Assembly (NCBI RefSeq): GCF_023343835.1
Contig: NC_064433.1
Coordinates: 53,472,871 to 53,536,870, forward strand
Source of the DNA: Lagopus muta
Taxonomy: Eukaryota > Chordata > Aves > Galliformes > Phasianidae
Direction: 5' to 3'
Length of the DNA: 64,000 bases
This document shows positions 1 to 33,003 of the stretch, one piece after another. Below the pieces are notes generated by a model. It was not told where the DNA came from. It saw only the letters and a program-made list of their open reading frames with translations, and did not search any database. The number at the start of each line of letters is the position of its first letter. The first letter of the stretch is position 1. The translations under genes and the position numbers were made by a program.

Positions 1-23
1 TAGGAAGAACAGTTTGACAGAAT

Positions 24-325
24 ATCACAGAATCATAGAATCACAGAATGGCCAGGATTGGAAGGGTCCTCAAGGATCATGAATCTCCAACCCCCCGGCC
101 ACATGCAGGGCCACCAACCTCCACATTGAATATCAGATCAGGCTGCCCAGGGCCCCATCCAATCTGGTCTTGAACACCTCCAGGGATGGGGCAGCCACAA
201 CCTCTCTGGGCAGCCTGTTCTAGCTCACTCTGTAAAGAACTTCCCCTGACCTAAATCTTCCCTCCCTCAAGTTAAAGCCATTTCCCCTTGTCCTGCTGTT
301 ATCTATCTTTTCAAAGAGTTGAGAG
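24..325 (-). repeat. CR1 LINE fragment (3' end)
   Basis: It starts with the reversed CR1 3' terminal repeat (atcatagaatcacagaatgg) and continues with the 3' region (CTGCCCAGGGCCCCATCCAA, GGGCAGCCTGTTC). The insert is 5'-truncated, as is usual for CR1. Confidence 0.9.
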
Positions 326-2994
326 TAGTCACTGGATTTTGTTTGGCTGCTTCTCTATGCAGTGTTGAACTCAAAACCAACAGAGTTACAGTAGAGTGAG
401 CAGCAGCTTATCTTTTGAGAGCACTGTCGTATTAACCTCGTTATCCTGTGACTGCTTAACTAACAAGAGAAAGACCAGATCTCTCCAAACTGCCTGGGCT
501 CCATTGTTTCTCATAAGTAGGAATTGGGCATCCTTGCAGGAATAAAACAAGAAGTACACTGTGATTATATATGACCATTAATTTTCCCATGAAAAGGAGT
601 GTCTGTTGATGAATATCATATATCCACAGTGAGCCAGACAACTGCAAACAAAATCCGATGTAACTCTTAACATCACTGACAGAAACAGTGATAAGTTTGT
701 TCTTTGGATGTGCCAGTGATAATGCTCCGGTACCAGTCCATCACTTTATTCAATAGCATTGTTTCGGTGTTCTTTAAAGACCTCCTTTCTACAGCTTTAT
801 GCTGAGTGGCACTGATGGTATCCTGCCGCAGATATGCCATTTCCATAAGAAAGAAAACAGCAAACTATTTTTTATTTCCATGTAAGTTTGTACTACTTTC
901 CATTTTAACTGGGTGTTTTGTTCATACCTAATTCTTCAAAAAGGATTTCCCACTTTCACTGGTCTGACTCATCTTAGGTAGAAATTCTTGAGGAGAGTTT
1001 CCAAAGTAAGATAGGAGCTGGCTCTTAGATTTTCTGCAGTGAATCAATTGTCATTTTTCAAATAAGACAAAAAATGAAGGACTGAATTTGTGGTCTGAAC
1101 TTGCAAGTCCTTCCACATACGGGATTTCTCCCACAGAACCCAACAGACTTGTGAGTTTGGCTCCTGCTTTCTGCTGATGACAAAGCATGTGTTATGGTGA
1201 GACAAGCAAACTGCCACATCTAAGCCAGGTGCTAATAACAGTCACACAGTACACACGTACCACTTGTTGGAGAAGTAACTGAAGAATCAACAGTTGAAAG
1301 ATCCATTCTGCAGTTGAATTAGGTCTCCATCTGAGTAGCTTTCTATGCACATGAGACACCAGAGTTGATTTCTTGCCAGGCTGATCGTTTTGTGCAATGC
1401 CATTAAGAAATGGAACTTTCTGAGCCCATCTACATTCTTAACTCCTCAGTCCTTCATAGAACATAGTCCTCTCTTTACTTCTTACCATTTGTTGACTCAG
1501 CTCCACAATTAATGTGAATTAAGCTAGTATAACTTACTTAACATAAGGAAAAGATACTGACTTACGGCAACTCATGATTTGGAACTGGAACTGATACAGA
1601 GTTCCATGTAATATGATAGCCAGACTTCTTCACAGAGAAACATGAACTAAGAGTTAAGTTTAGCATTATGCTATGAGGGAGTACAAGAAAAACTGTTCAG
1701 AGCAGAAGCTTTGGAGCAAGATAAACAGCAGTGCTATATGTAACACTTTGTGAATAAGAGGAGAGAAAGTAGCTCTTAAAGTGATGGTAAATTTGGACTG
1801 TAAATTTCAAAGAAGATTGCCGAATATCAAAAAAGCAATAGAGTAGAGTACAGCAGCAAGTACTTGAAAAGTAATTTAGAATGGAGGTTGGATAAATCTG
1901 TAAAAGCAATTGTATTACATGATCACTTGTGATGGCATAGGACTGGATTTTAACTAAGCAGAACACTTTCAGTCTTGTGTTCCTACTGAGAGATGTTAAC
2001 AGAAGGATGAGAGTAGAAGTAACTCATATCTGGACTATCTTCAGTATTTCTTCATTGTACTGGTTGGGTTCCCACTTTAAATTGGCTCTGTACAGAGATC
2101 AAAGGATTTCCATGCCAAGCATGTTCAGTGAGCCAGCACATTTATCTTTCCCCATGTATTTCCCCTGGTGTACTTAAAATAATTAAACAATTACGAAAAT
2201 CTGATGACTGATTTAGATAAGGCAGCAGTGTTTCTGCTGTAAAAGTAAAAATATTGGTCATAAAAACATTGGTTATACAATCTACTTGTATCCACTGAGC
2301 CTTACTAGATTAAATTCACAACAGGGCCTTGTCTTTACTAATGTCATTGAGATAGTGGATGTATTTTAAGCATAACTAGCAACAGTGCAGCTTTGGTTAG
2401 GAGCACCAGTATTACTGGTCTCGCAAAGGATTTCCACCATCCAGCCGTAAAAATCTAATCTTGCAACAGCCCAAGTTGTGTTCACCTCTGTAATTATTTA
2501 GTACTGCTTCGATTGCAAGCAAGCTGACTAATGCTGTAATACAGAGAAGTTTGGCCATGGAGCTTCATTCTGATAGAAAATACTACCTTTGGACAAATAG
2601 TTATTGCCTACTGCTTTACATAAAAACAGTATGCATAAAATAACAAGCTTGCTTCAGCGTTCCTGTAGTGGAACCTTCTATTTTGTAATGCTCTTTCTCT
2701 GAGGCCATCTGCAGAACTAAAACTGAAGCTTGAAAATATCAAGATTCATCCACAGTATTTCAACTGTGAAATGAATTGTGATGAAATGGACTGTGGTTTT
2801 GAGTAATCTGTTTCTCAGGACATTTGTCGTATGATCTGATGGGCAGTCCAGACCGTTTAGCATTCAGTCAATAATCCATTTTGTCAAGGATCCTCATGTC
2901 CCAGACTCCATAAGAAAGGGAAGAGAGGAAGGAGAAGAAAAATATGTGTCAACATACAGCACAAATACCAGTGGTTAAAATATTCAGTGCTTTG

Positions 2995-3270
2995 ATTCAC
3001 AGAATCATGAATCTCTAACCCCCCTGCCACATGCAGGGCCACCAAGCTCCCCATTTAATACTAGACCAGGATGCCCAGGGCCCCATCCAACCTGGCCCTG
3101 AACACCTCTAGGGATGGGGCAGCCACAACCTCTCTGGGCAGCCTGTTCCAGCACCTCACCACTCTCTCTGTAAAGAACTTCCCCTGACATCCAACCTAAA
3201 TCCCTCAAGTTAAAGCCATTTCCCCTTGTCCTGCTGTTATCTATCCTTTGAAAATGTTGATGAAGAGTTG
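2995..3270 (-). repeat. CR1 LINE fragment (3' end)
   Basis: Closely similar to the copy at the left edge and truncated at nearly the same place. It lacks the usual stretch between the terminal ATTCTATG-type repeat and the CCCCCCTGCC block, so it has a small internal deletion. Confidence 0.88.
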
Positions 3271-3783
3271 ATAGTTGGTTCCTATTTATCCTTCTGAGCT
3301 TGTGGCATCCAGTGTGTCATTCAGGAAAAAAAGGCAGTCGAAGTCCATTTGGGAAAGATGAAAGTTAGGACGAAGATGAGGATGTGGATTTATATTCCAC
3401 CTTTCATTCAGGGGCCTCCCAAGAAGTCTGAGTCTTTAATAGTCTGGGTCTAGAAGAAGTTTCTGTCCGATTCAGCTTTGGGGAAGGCAAGCTTTTTTGT
3501 TTATGTGAACCTTTCCTTCGTTGCCAGGTCTGTTTGTTTTTTAAAGGTTGAAAAATGCAAAGGAAGTGCTTGCAGGGGCAATCCCACCCTCTGCTCATTC
3601 TTGTACCCTGCTGGACCTGCATTAGGGCTCATGGTAGTGCAATGAACTAGATCTGTGAATCAGTTAAGAATGAGGCGTGTTTTGTTAGGTCAGTGTCCAC
3701 CTATCTCAGTACCCTCAGGAAGACTTCTTCAGGAAGGAAGCGAGGAGGCATATGTGAGGAGGATTGTAGGATTGTGGATGTGG

Positions 3784-3894
3784 CACTGAGGCATAGTGAT
3801 GGGATTTCATAGGTCAGGTATTGGTATTCGTAGGTACATATTGGACTTGAATCTGGAAGGTCTTTTCCAATCTGGATGATTTTGTGGTTCTACA
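3784..3894 (+). repeat. Weak CR1-like 3' tail
   Basis: The segment GGAAGGTCTTTTCCAATCTG followed by GATGATTTTGTGGTTCTA resembles a diverged plus-strand CR1 terminus. Only the tail is recognisable. Confidence 0.4.
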
Positions 3895-4908
3895 AGATCT
3901 TGGGTTATTTGAAGAGCATCCCAGTGTACTTGTAGTGTTCACAGTAAAATTCTATTAATCTTGGAGCAGTTTCAAAGTTGGAGCAGATTCACTGAATCTG
4001 GGCCACTTCTCCCTGCCTTTCCTGTTCATACAAGTACTACATCCTTCCCAGAAAACATACATTGTGCTCCAGCTGGCATGTTTTCCTGGAAGGAAAAAAG
4101 GGAAATCAGAATGTCCTCAATGCTGGTATTCTGCAGAAGACTGCTCTTCAGATTTTGAGGAGTCTAAAGGAGTTAGTACTTTTCTCAGGGTTTGAGAGCT
4201 TAAGTAAAGCAGCATTAAGTGATTTTCTAATATCATGTAGTGTCATTATTCTCACTCCCCTAAAAATCAAAAGGTGGGGCAGCTATTGGCATCTGCTCAG
4301 TCTCAAGTAGCTTGAAAGCTTGTATCCACTGAACTTAGAAGCAGACACAGAAGGCTGGGAAGTCCAGCAAGGGCACTGAGTAGCAGTGTTCCCTTGTAGG
4401 AAGATTGAATGAATGATCACTACCTTTAACTTGGTAGGAACAACATGAGCTTGTCTTCTTTGTGTATCCATGTTAACAACAAATTATACGCCACCATGTA
4501 ATTAAAGGGATTTAGAGGGCATGCTCCAGGCACCAATGTTATGCCAAGAGAAAATGTTTTTAATGTTTTCAAAAGTATTGTTTCATTTAATATCATATCT
4601 TATGTCCAGGAGTAAGATAATGGAGCCTGCTATACCTCTTGTAGCAAGCAGTGAGTCTGTCTAATGAAAATTATGGGAAACCAATATACATAAACGTAGT
4701 ATCTGCTGATACTTTATGCTCAGTGTGGTCTCACAGAACTACACATTGCCTATTGCTTATCTAAAAAACTGATTGCTTTTCCTTCAAATGAAAAAAGATT
4801 ATTTCACTTTAAATTAAAAATAATGCTGAAAGAGCAAAAGAGAAACATAAGCAGCAACATAAATACTATATATCCTATAACATGGTTTGTTTTAATTCTT
4901 TTGATCAG

Positions 4909-27039
<22,131 letters not shown>

Positions 27040-28257
27040 CAGCCTCACTTGGAAAGTAAACTTTTGGCAGTTCTAATCTTAAAGGCTCCACTTAATACCA
27101 TGCCTGGGATATGCCATCTGCAGTGCTGCAACTAGAAAACAAATACACTCATTCCATAGATAATTTCTTTAAATCAGGTCCAAATTTTAGTCTCACAGAA
27201 AGACAGAAGCATTTGGGAATTAGCCTGACACCATATAAATGATCCAGCAACAGTAGCAGTGATTAGCACAAGCCAAAAATAAAAAAGTAGTTTGGCTTAT
27301 TTTTAAAAAATACAGCTGAATAGAAAATTCTCACATGCCTACTTCTTATTTGTGTGACCACATTTACATGAACATTTTAAACTTAGTTCTTAGGTGTCTT
27401 CTAAAATTGAACTAAAATATGCATATTATATCATTTTTGCTATTAACTGGTTCAGATTTACAGTAGCAACTTAACATTCTGCTCTGGTGATTCGTCAGCA
27501 GTACAGAAAACCTTTGTGCCATAAGAAGTACATCAATGCAAGGAAGTGCACTTACTATGATCTTTGTATAGTACATACAGAGTTCAACATCCATGTTAAC
27601 TATGCATACCAAGCTAAAGTTACTGAAAATATTTTCTATCTTTTTGTTGAAATGGAACATGTGATCAGCCTGCAATCTGAAAAGTGGATACATTAAAAGA
27701 TTAAAATCACTTGGTGCAAACAGACTCTTATCAGTTTTATATGGCATGACTATTACTTTGTACTTCAAATGTCTTTCCTTCTTAAATCTATGCGAAAATC
27801 TCTTGTAAAATGACTGAGTTAAGACTTTGGCTTTCAAATTTTCTTCAGTTTGAAGTTTTCCATACAGATCAAGACCTTACCCAACAAACAGACTGTACTT
27901 AATGCTGGTTGCTCTTCTTACATTGTACCTCCACCTAAAACTTAATCTGATCTCTGGACTGCCATTAGAAAGAGCAGTCCCACTTCCTGACTCCTATTCT
28001 TCCTCTTTCCTAAAATATTCTGGGACTTAATCAGCTGATTTTGATAAATTGTACCCCTCTTCCATTTTTAAGAAGCTATACTGAGAGGGGAAAAAAAAAA
28101 AAAAGAATTCTTGTAATTTCTTATCACAAACACTACTGAAACAGGTCTTAAAAAGAAAACTTCAGAATTAAGTACTGGATTTGAAACAAGTTGTGTACGT
28201 AACTGCAGGTTTCAATTCATTATTTTTTAAGTTTAATATCCAAGCAAATACAATAAA
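27040..28257 (+). other. ALDH1L2: ALDH1L2 3' untranslated region (candidate extent)
   Basis: AT-rich sequence after the stop. AATAAA signals occur at 27278-27283 and 28252-28257, allowing a short 3'UTR of about 0.25 kb or a long one of about 1.2 kb. Which is used cannot be told from sequence. The minus-strand open frame at 27412-27837 looks fortuitous. Confidence 0.5.
28252..28257 (+). terminator. ALDH1L2: Candidate distal ALDH1L2 poly(A) signal
   Basis: AATAAA 1.2 kb after the ALDH1L2 stop. A proximal AATAAA is at 27278-27283. Confidence 0.4.
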
Positions 28258-29326
28258 GAAAATATGAACGATATAGCAAATAGAAAATAGTACTTCAAGA
28301 AACAATGTGTGATACACAGGAGCATCACAGAGACTTTTGAAACACGAAACAATCTGTAAAGTAAATACAGCAGCCCAAATCATTGTATTTCACCAATCTG
28401 AGGTAAGTACAAATGAGACTTATTTTCACTGATTGTGGTTTCACGATTGTTTCAAGCTAGCCTGAGGAGAGGCCAACTGAAAATAAACTTTTTGATTCTT
28501 CTGGTAGTGACAATTAAGAAAATGGAGAGCAGAAATGTGATAAAGCAGTAGATGAGTAGCGTGGCTTAGTGCACCTGTAACACCACAGAGGTGGACTTGA
28601 CCTGAGTACCACAGGTATTTACCCAAACACTGCAGATAGGAGCTAGCTCAGGGAATAGCAGCAACCTACCCGTAACTCAGCGCAAGCCCAGAAGCATAAG
28701 TAATTCTTTGTTAAACTCTTTCAAGTCATGGCTTATTAAAATGTTATCCTTACCTATGCTACCTCATCTTGAAACAGCCTCAGCTGTTGCTTTGGTATTC
28801 AGCAGTTACTGTGATGATGGCAACATACAAACAACTTCTAATGTACTTTAAGGTAACATTTAATCTTGAAGACATTGTACACTAACACTTTACAGCACAT
28901 AATAAAGAACAGATTTTTCCTTGTCATTTCTTTCCTGCCCTCAAAGTCAAGCTTTATTCTAAGCACACTACAAAAATCTTTCTTCAACAAAACGAGAACA
29001 AGAATTTTCTCAACTAGCTCTGCAGTACACCTTTCTGCTCAAACGTTCCAACTTGTAGCTGCTTTCTTAGTCTAACTTCACAAGAAAGCTTGGAATTTTC
29101 ATGTTGTTTGATGAATAAGACATTACTTAATTCTTCAGAGATGTGGCTTGCTTCAGAGCCATGAGTGGATCCTGAATTCTCCACCAAGTAAACAATAGCA
29201 TTTCACAGGATCCTGGGGAATCTCACATGGAGAAACAATGCCATTTAAAGGCTAAGTCTTCAAAGTAAGAAAACATGGTTTGCTTGAATTTTTTTTTTTT
29301 TTTTTTAAAGTATAATAAAAATTGAT
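28258..29326 (-). other. Tail-to-tail interval with NOPCHAP1 3' untranslated region
   Basis: This lies downstream of the NOPCHAP1 stop on the minus strand. A minus-strand AATAAA is present at 28953-28958, about 370 nt past the stop, and is the best poly(A) signal. A poly(T) run near 29289-29306 falls just beyond the stop. No other gene was seen. Confidence 0.5.
28953..28958 (-). terminator. NOPCHAP1: Candidate NOPCHAP1 poly(A) signal
   Basis: TTTATT on the plus strand reads AATAAA on the minus strand, about 370 nt downstream of the NOPCHAP1 stop. Confidence 0.5.
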
Positions 29327-29509
29327 TCACTCATTCACTTTGCTGTCCAAAATTTCTATTTTGCCCTTTTCTCCCTTTGGTTTAGGAAACTTAATGTTGT
29401 CTATTGTCACTTCATCAGTTATACAGTCATCTTCAGATTCTGAGTCATCTTCTGAAGTTAGGTTCTCTTCATCTGTATCAGAATCACTCAGTTCAACTAC
29501 AGCCACGTT
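29327..29509 (-). CDS. NOPCHAP1: NOPCHAP1 exon 4 (last coding exon)
   Basis: On the minus strand the acceptor is ttctttcag; it ends with TGA at 29329-29327. It encodes [20 protein letters not shown], an acidic serine-rich stretch, then [20 protein letters not shown] and a short tail. The acidic Ser clusters look like casein kinase 2 sites (inference). Confidence 0.93.
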   Translation of the reverse strand, partial: NVAVVELSDSDTDEENLTSEDDSESEDDCITDEVTIDNIKFPKPKGEKGKIEILDSKVNE

Positions 29510-32268
29510 CTGAAAGAAAAGATCTTAGTTAACACATGATACGTTTCTGTACTCTTCCATAATTTGATTAAAACACAAAGCAAACAAATCAGCTCTACTA
29601 CTGTATGAAAACCACAGTCAGACTTGGGTTCTAACATGACTAAGGCAAATATCATAAACAGATTCCCAAGTATTTAAACAGTAACTTTTATCACCCAAAG
29701 CAAATACAAGGGCATTTTTATATCCTTATAAAAGAGAGAAAGGAAATAGATGAACTCAAAATCTAAAGTAATGAGCAGGAGGCATCCAATAAAGAACTTA
29801 AACCATTTCGAGTATGAAGACGTCATGCTATATGCATATATATATATATATGCATATATTTATGAATGTTATTCATATCATCTGGTATTACTAATGCTGC
29901 TACAACTACTGCAAAGTAGTCTAAATCACACTTTGTGAATCAAAAGTGATCATATATTTTCTTAACTAGAGCTGTAATTTCTGAGGGTTGTTTTTCTCTC
30001 TGAAAACATCTGTCTTAAACTGCTGATCCTCACCTCAAAAACTTCCTGCATGCTGCAAGGCAAAATTTACACGAAAAATACACGAATGCGTATTTATGCA
30101 AAATATTTGTAATATAAAATACACAAAACACAAAAATAAACGTTACACAAATAAATGTATTCCATGATCTGCAAATAACACGATGCTATTATCTCCTGAC
30201 TTGTTTACTGTAAAGCCAAGGATTGTCAGACGCTACCACATGAAAAATCTTTTGAAAATCCAACTCGTTCCACATCAGCACGTTACAACAAACAATTTTT
30301 AGAATCCATTCTGTTTTCTGACAACTTATTGCACATAGATTGAGTACAGTCTACAAGAAGGGGGAATGGTTTTAAACTGAGACAGGGGAGGTTTAGATTG
30401 GATATTAGGAGGAAGTTTTTCACACAGAGGGTGGTGATGCACTGGAACAGGTTGCCCAAGGAGGCTGTGGATGCCCCATCCCTGCAGGCATTTAAGACCA
30501 GGCTGGATGTGGCTCTGGGCAGCCTGGTCTGGTGGTTGGCGACCCTGCACATAGCAGGGGGGTTGAAACTAGGTGATCATTGTGGTGCTTTTCAACCCAG
30601 GCCATTCTATGATTCTATGATCTAACCAGCATCCAAGCAGTTGCTCTGAGAGCTCGCAGACCAAACTATCTGGCTGCCCCATTTCTGCCTTATTTCTTGT
30701 CGGTTTGCAGACCAGAAGACACTTGTCTGGAACACACATATATCACATCGCTTTCAGAATGAAATTTTCCTACATGAGCACGTGGACTTATAATTTCAGC
30801 TAAAAGCAGAATGAAAATATTGCTGTGACTGTAAATATTAGCTGTAAACGATCATAACACTAACAACATTTTTCAACCCAAAGCTATTATTATATTAAAG
30901 CCTTCTGTTATGCTTTACTAGGAACAACGTCCAATTTTGAAATCAAATCTCCTACATTTAAAATAGGATGAGCAACTTACTTTCAGTTCAGAGTTTACAA
31001 TTCAAAGATAAAATACCTTATTCTGACCTTAATCTACTTCATCCCTAGCCATTATATTCTGCAAGTATTAAAACCAAGCAGTAAATTTCAACCCCAAAAG
31101 GTTTTACTACTTTCATTATGAATTTGCAGGTCACAGAATAAAATGGTAAAATTCCACCTTATTTATCAAGCTAGCTTAGTGTAAGATCAGAGGATTATTT
31201 TAATCATACCAAAATGCAGTTTGTAGAACCAAAAACGTGTTATTTACCATTTCTATAACTTTCTCAGTGGCACTGTCGAGATTTTCAATATCAAACTGAT
31301 GAGCTGGTGCTGTTACCATTTTTCTTTTTAGCTCATCATTTGCATGAGCCATCTGTGGTAAAAAGCTCTGTACTCTGTCCAAAACTGAAACAGAAATAAT
31401 TACTACCTGTATATATATACACATACACACAGACACATTTATTTATAGTTTTATACCTCAGAAATCCGAGCATCTAAACAGATTCAATTTCAACTCTGAT
31501 TCCCAATTGTCAACCACAGCAGCAAATATTTCACACTGAGAAATTACATCTGAGAGATACAAGAAGCTCAACAAAAAGCAACAAGGCTGATTATACTGGA
31601 AACAAAAGTCCGAGCCTAAAGAGCGCTGGTCTATTTTCACGAAGAGAAAAATTCTCGAAGATCACATAATTCCTAAAGAATCACAGTTTTTCATTACATG
31701 TAGAAACACACCAAAGAGAACGCTAGATGTCTATGCGTAATTTGTCTAAGAACCCAAAGCAAATAGAAATGGAACGAGTCTCCCCCTTTACCAAAGCAAA
31801 TATTTGATGATTCGCGGAAGCAAAAATACCCTAAAATTGTTCAAGCGTTAAATATTCAACTATGTAAAATAAACTACTTAGTTGCTGCCACTGCTCTAGT
31901 AACAGCGTTACACTTACCATTACTCCTTGGCACCCTTACAGTCTGTAAAGTCGTAGCCTTCTTGCGGCCAGGCTTTGAACTAATCAGTAACGTTTCTTCC
32001 AAACCTAGAAACAAACAGGTATTTACACGTTTACCTGCACCAACCACAAACTCCACGTTTTTAACTGTGACGCTTTCCTCCTGCTGCTCCTTCTCTACCC
32101 TTCTATGCCAAACCTAAACAGATGAGGATTCATTTAACAAGCACTGCGGCCTTCCCGCAGCTCTCGCTCCCGGAGGAGCCCCGCACACCGACCCCTCGGC
32201 CCCTCACCTCCGCGGCGCCCCACGGCCAGCAGCTCCTGAGAGGCCGCCGCCTGCCCGAGCCCCGCCAT
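29327..32268 (-). CDS. NOPCHAP1: NOPCHAP1 (C12orf45), box C/D snoRNP assembly chaperone
   Basis: The family bridges NOP58 and the RUVBL1/RUVBL2 ATPases during box C/D snoRNP assembly in the nucleus. Four exons join in phase: 32268-32208, 32004-31918, 31384-31248 and 29509-29327, giving 155 residues plus TGA. Human is about 185 residues, the difference being mostly N-terminal. Recognisable parts are SQELLAV at 10-16, the basic [19 protein letters not shown] at about 28-46, [17 protein letters not shown] at about 54-70, a Ser/Asp/Glu-rich acidic tract at about 100-125, and [19 protein letters not shown] near the C-terminus. The start is the first ATG in frame after an upstream stop. It sits in a CpG island head to head with SLC41A2 and tail to tail with ALDH1L2. 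Identity rests on remembered human sequence plus conserved gene order. Confidence 0.9.
29829..29858. repeat. AT-rich palindrome
   Basis: A 30-nt self-complementary run of TA dinucleotides with two TGCA cores, in NOPCHAP1 intron 3. Confidence 0.85.
30352..30622 (+). repeat. CR1 LINE fragment in NOPCHAP1 intron 3
   Basis: GGTTGCCCAAGGAGGCTGTG, GATGCCCCATCCCTG and the terminal CCATTCTATGATTCTATGA mark a well preserved plus-strand CR1 3' end. It belongs to the same type as the minus copy at 39.7 kb (GTGGCTCTGGGCAGCCTGGT block). Confidence 0.9.
31248..31384 (-). CDS. NOPCHAP1: NOPCHAP1 exon 3
   Basis: On the minus strand the acceptor is ctgtttcag and the donor ATG|gtaaat. It encodes [20 protein letters not shown] and [19 protein letters not shown], the best conserved core of the protein. 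Ends in phase 0. Confidence 0.93.
31385..31917 (-). other. NOPCHAP1 intron 2
   Basis: A 533-nt intron with consensus splice ends on the minus strand. It shows no repeat or gene. Confidence 0.85.
31918..32004 (-). CDS. NOPCHAP1: NOPCHAP1 exon 2
   Basis: On the minus strand the acceptor is gtttctag and the donor AATG|gtaagt. It encodes [20 protein letters not shown] then TVRVPRSN, which matches the basic conserved segment of the family. Length is 87 nt, phase 1 to phase 1. Confidence 0.92.
32208..32268 (-). CDS. NOPCHAP1: NOPCHAP1 exon 1, coding part
   Basis: ATG at 32268-32266, encoding [20 protein letters not shown], then G|gtgagg. GC-rich, inside the CpG island. The frame is open upstream for about 57 codons without an ATG, so this is the first AUG available. 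Its context has C at -3 and G at +4, so is only moderate. Confidence 0.85.
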
Positions 32269-32280
32269 GCGCCCCGCAGG

Positions 32281-32288
32281 CCGGAAGT
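32281..32288 (+). promoter_or_regulatory. ETS/GABPA-type motif
   Basis: CCGGAAGT sits 13 nt upstream of the NOPCHAP1 start codon in a CpG island. ETS motifs near the start site are common in housekeeping and ribosome-biogenesis genes. Occupancy is inferred. Confidence 0.45.
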
Positions 32289-32318
32289 AGGGCTCTCCCT
32301 TCCCCGCCCACCGCGGCG

Positions 32319-32334
32319 CAGCGCCCCCTGCAGG
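32319..32334 (-). promoter_or_regulatory. CTCF-like core motif in the shared promoter
   Basis: Read on the minus strand the sequence is CCTGCAGGGGGCGCTG, a close match to the CTCF consensus core (CCASYAGRKGGCRS form). It lies about 50 nt upstream of the NOPCHAP1 start. Confidence 0.5.
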
Positions 32335-32491
32335 TCGGGATGACCGCTTCCTCCGCGAGGTTCGGCGGGTGTCGACTGCTGGCGGCCGTGGGCGGCGGGA
32401 AGGTTCCCTTTGCTTCCCCTCACCTCCGCGATGCACCACGTCTCATCTCCGCTAATGATGTGCCCCGGCAAACTGTGCCCTTCGGCCTCAT

Positions 32492-32496
32492 ATTGG
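32492..32496 (-). promoter_or_regulatory. Inverted CCAAT box
   Basis: ATTGG on the plus strand, that is CCAAT on the minus strand, about 225 nt upstream of the NOPCHAP1 ATG and about 470 nt before the SLC41A2 leader ATG. A plausible NF-Y site; function inferred. Confidence 0.35.
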
Positions 32497-32959
32497 CTCA
32501 ATAGGTCAAACACACACGTGGTGTTCTCTCTGTTCCCGTGCGAGCATTCGTGAGACCCGCCTGGGACAGTCCCGCATCGCCATCGCCATTCTCAACGCGC
32601 TGGCGCCGGCGCTCAGCTCCTCGCACAACTCCCCGGCCGGCACCTGCGGATTCAGGCAGATGAGTGCCGGAGGGCCGAGGGAGAGCCCCCGCCTCTTTGT
32701 TCCCCCCTTGCGGCCGCCCTCTCGCCATCCCATCAGCGCCTCTCAGCGGCGCGGGGCGGCGGCTGCCGCTCGGCTCTCCCCCGCCCGCCGTCGGATCGGA
32801 GCGGCCGGCGACGGCGGCGGCGGCGGCGCATCACGGCCACATCATCGCGGGGGCCGCCCGCCCTCTCTCTCCGGCCCCTTCCGCGCCTGCTCAGTGGCGG
32901 CGTTGCTCACCTAGCCCGGAGCTGTCACCGCCGCCGGGTGGCCCCTCCCGCCCGCCGCG

Positions 32960-33003
32960 ATGGAGCGGGACCGCGAGCCGCCGCCGGCCTCGCCCTCGCC
33001 CAG
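32960..33003 (+). other. SLC41A2: Probable SLC41A2 exon 1 (3' part) with upstream ORF start
   Basis: An ATG in strong context (G at -3, G at +4) opens MERDREPPPASPSP, followed by AG|gtaaag, a good donor. If spliced to the acceptor at 40703, the frame continues for 26 codons ([17 protein letters not shown]...) and stops at 40782, 112 nt before the transporter start. It therefore looks like leader exon 1 carrying an upstream ORF. The transcription start and the splice partner are inferred. Confidence 0.5.

Larger units (their letters stand above)
1..4908. other. Presumed intron 1 of ALDH1L2 (no coding exon seen)
   Basis: This is AT-rich sequence with no CpG island and no exon resembling a mitochondrial presequence joined to a phase-0 donor. 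It holds two similar minus-strand CR1 fragments and one weak CR1-like tail, described separately. Open frames here are short and have no recognisable protein. I infer that it is the 3' part of intron 1, and that the promoter and exon 1 lie to the left. Confidence 0.6.
29510..31247 (-). other. NOPCHAP1 intron 3
   Basis: The intron contains a plus-strand CR1 copy at about 30352-30622 and a 30-nt AT palindrome at 29829-29858. Nothing else was recognised. Confidence 0.85.

Noticed and set aside
1-4908. ALDH1L2 exon 1 with mitochondrial targeting sequence
   Set aside because: No GC-rich first exon or presequence-like ATG frame ending at a phase-0 donor was found, so I place it outside the window.
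27412-27837. 141-codon open frame on the minus strand downstream of ALDH1L2
   Set aside because: It lies in the presumed ALDH1L2 3'UTR, has no recognisable domain, no splice or promoter context, and AT-rich composition that gives chance frames.
32130-32513. 127-codon minus-strand open frame overlapping NOPCHAP1 exon 1
   Set aside because: It is in a different frame from the conserved exon and reads through its donor.
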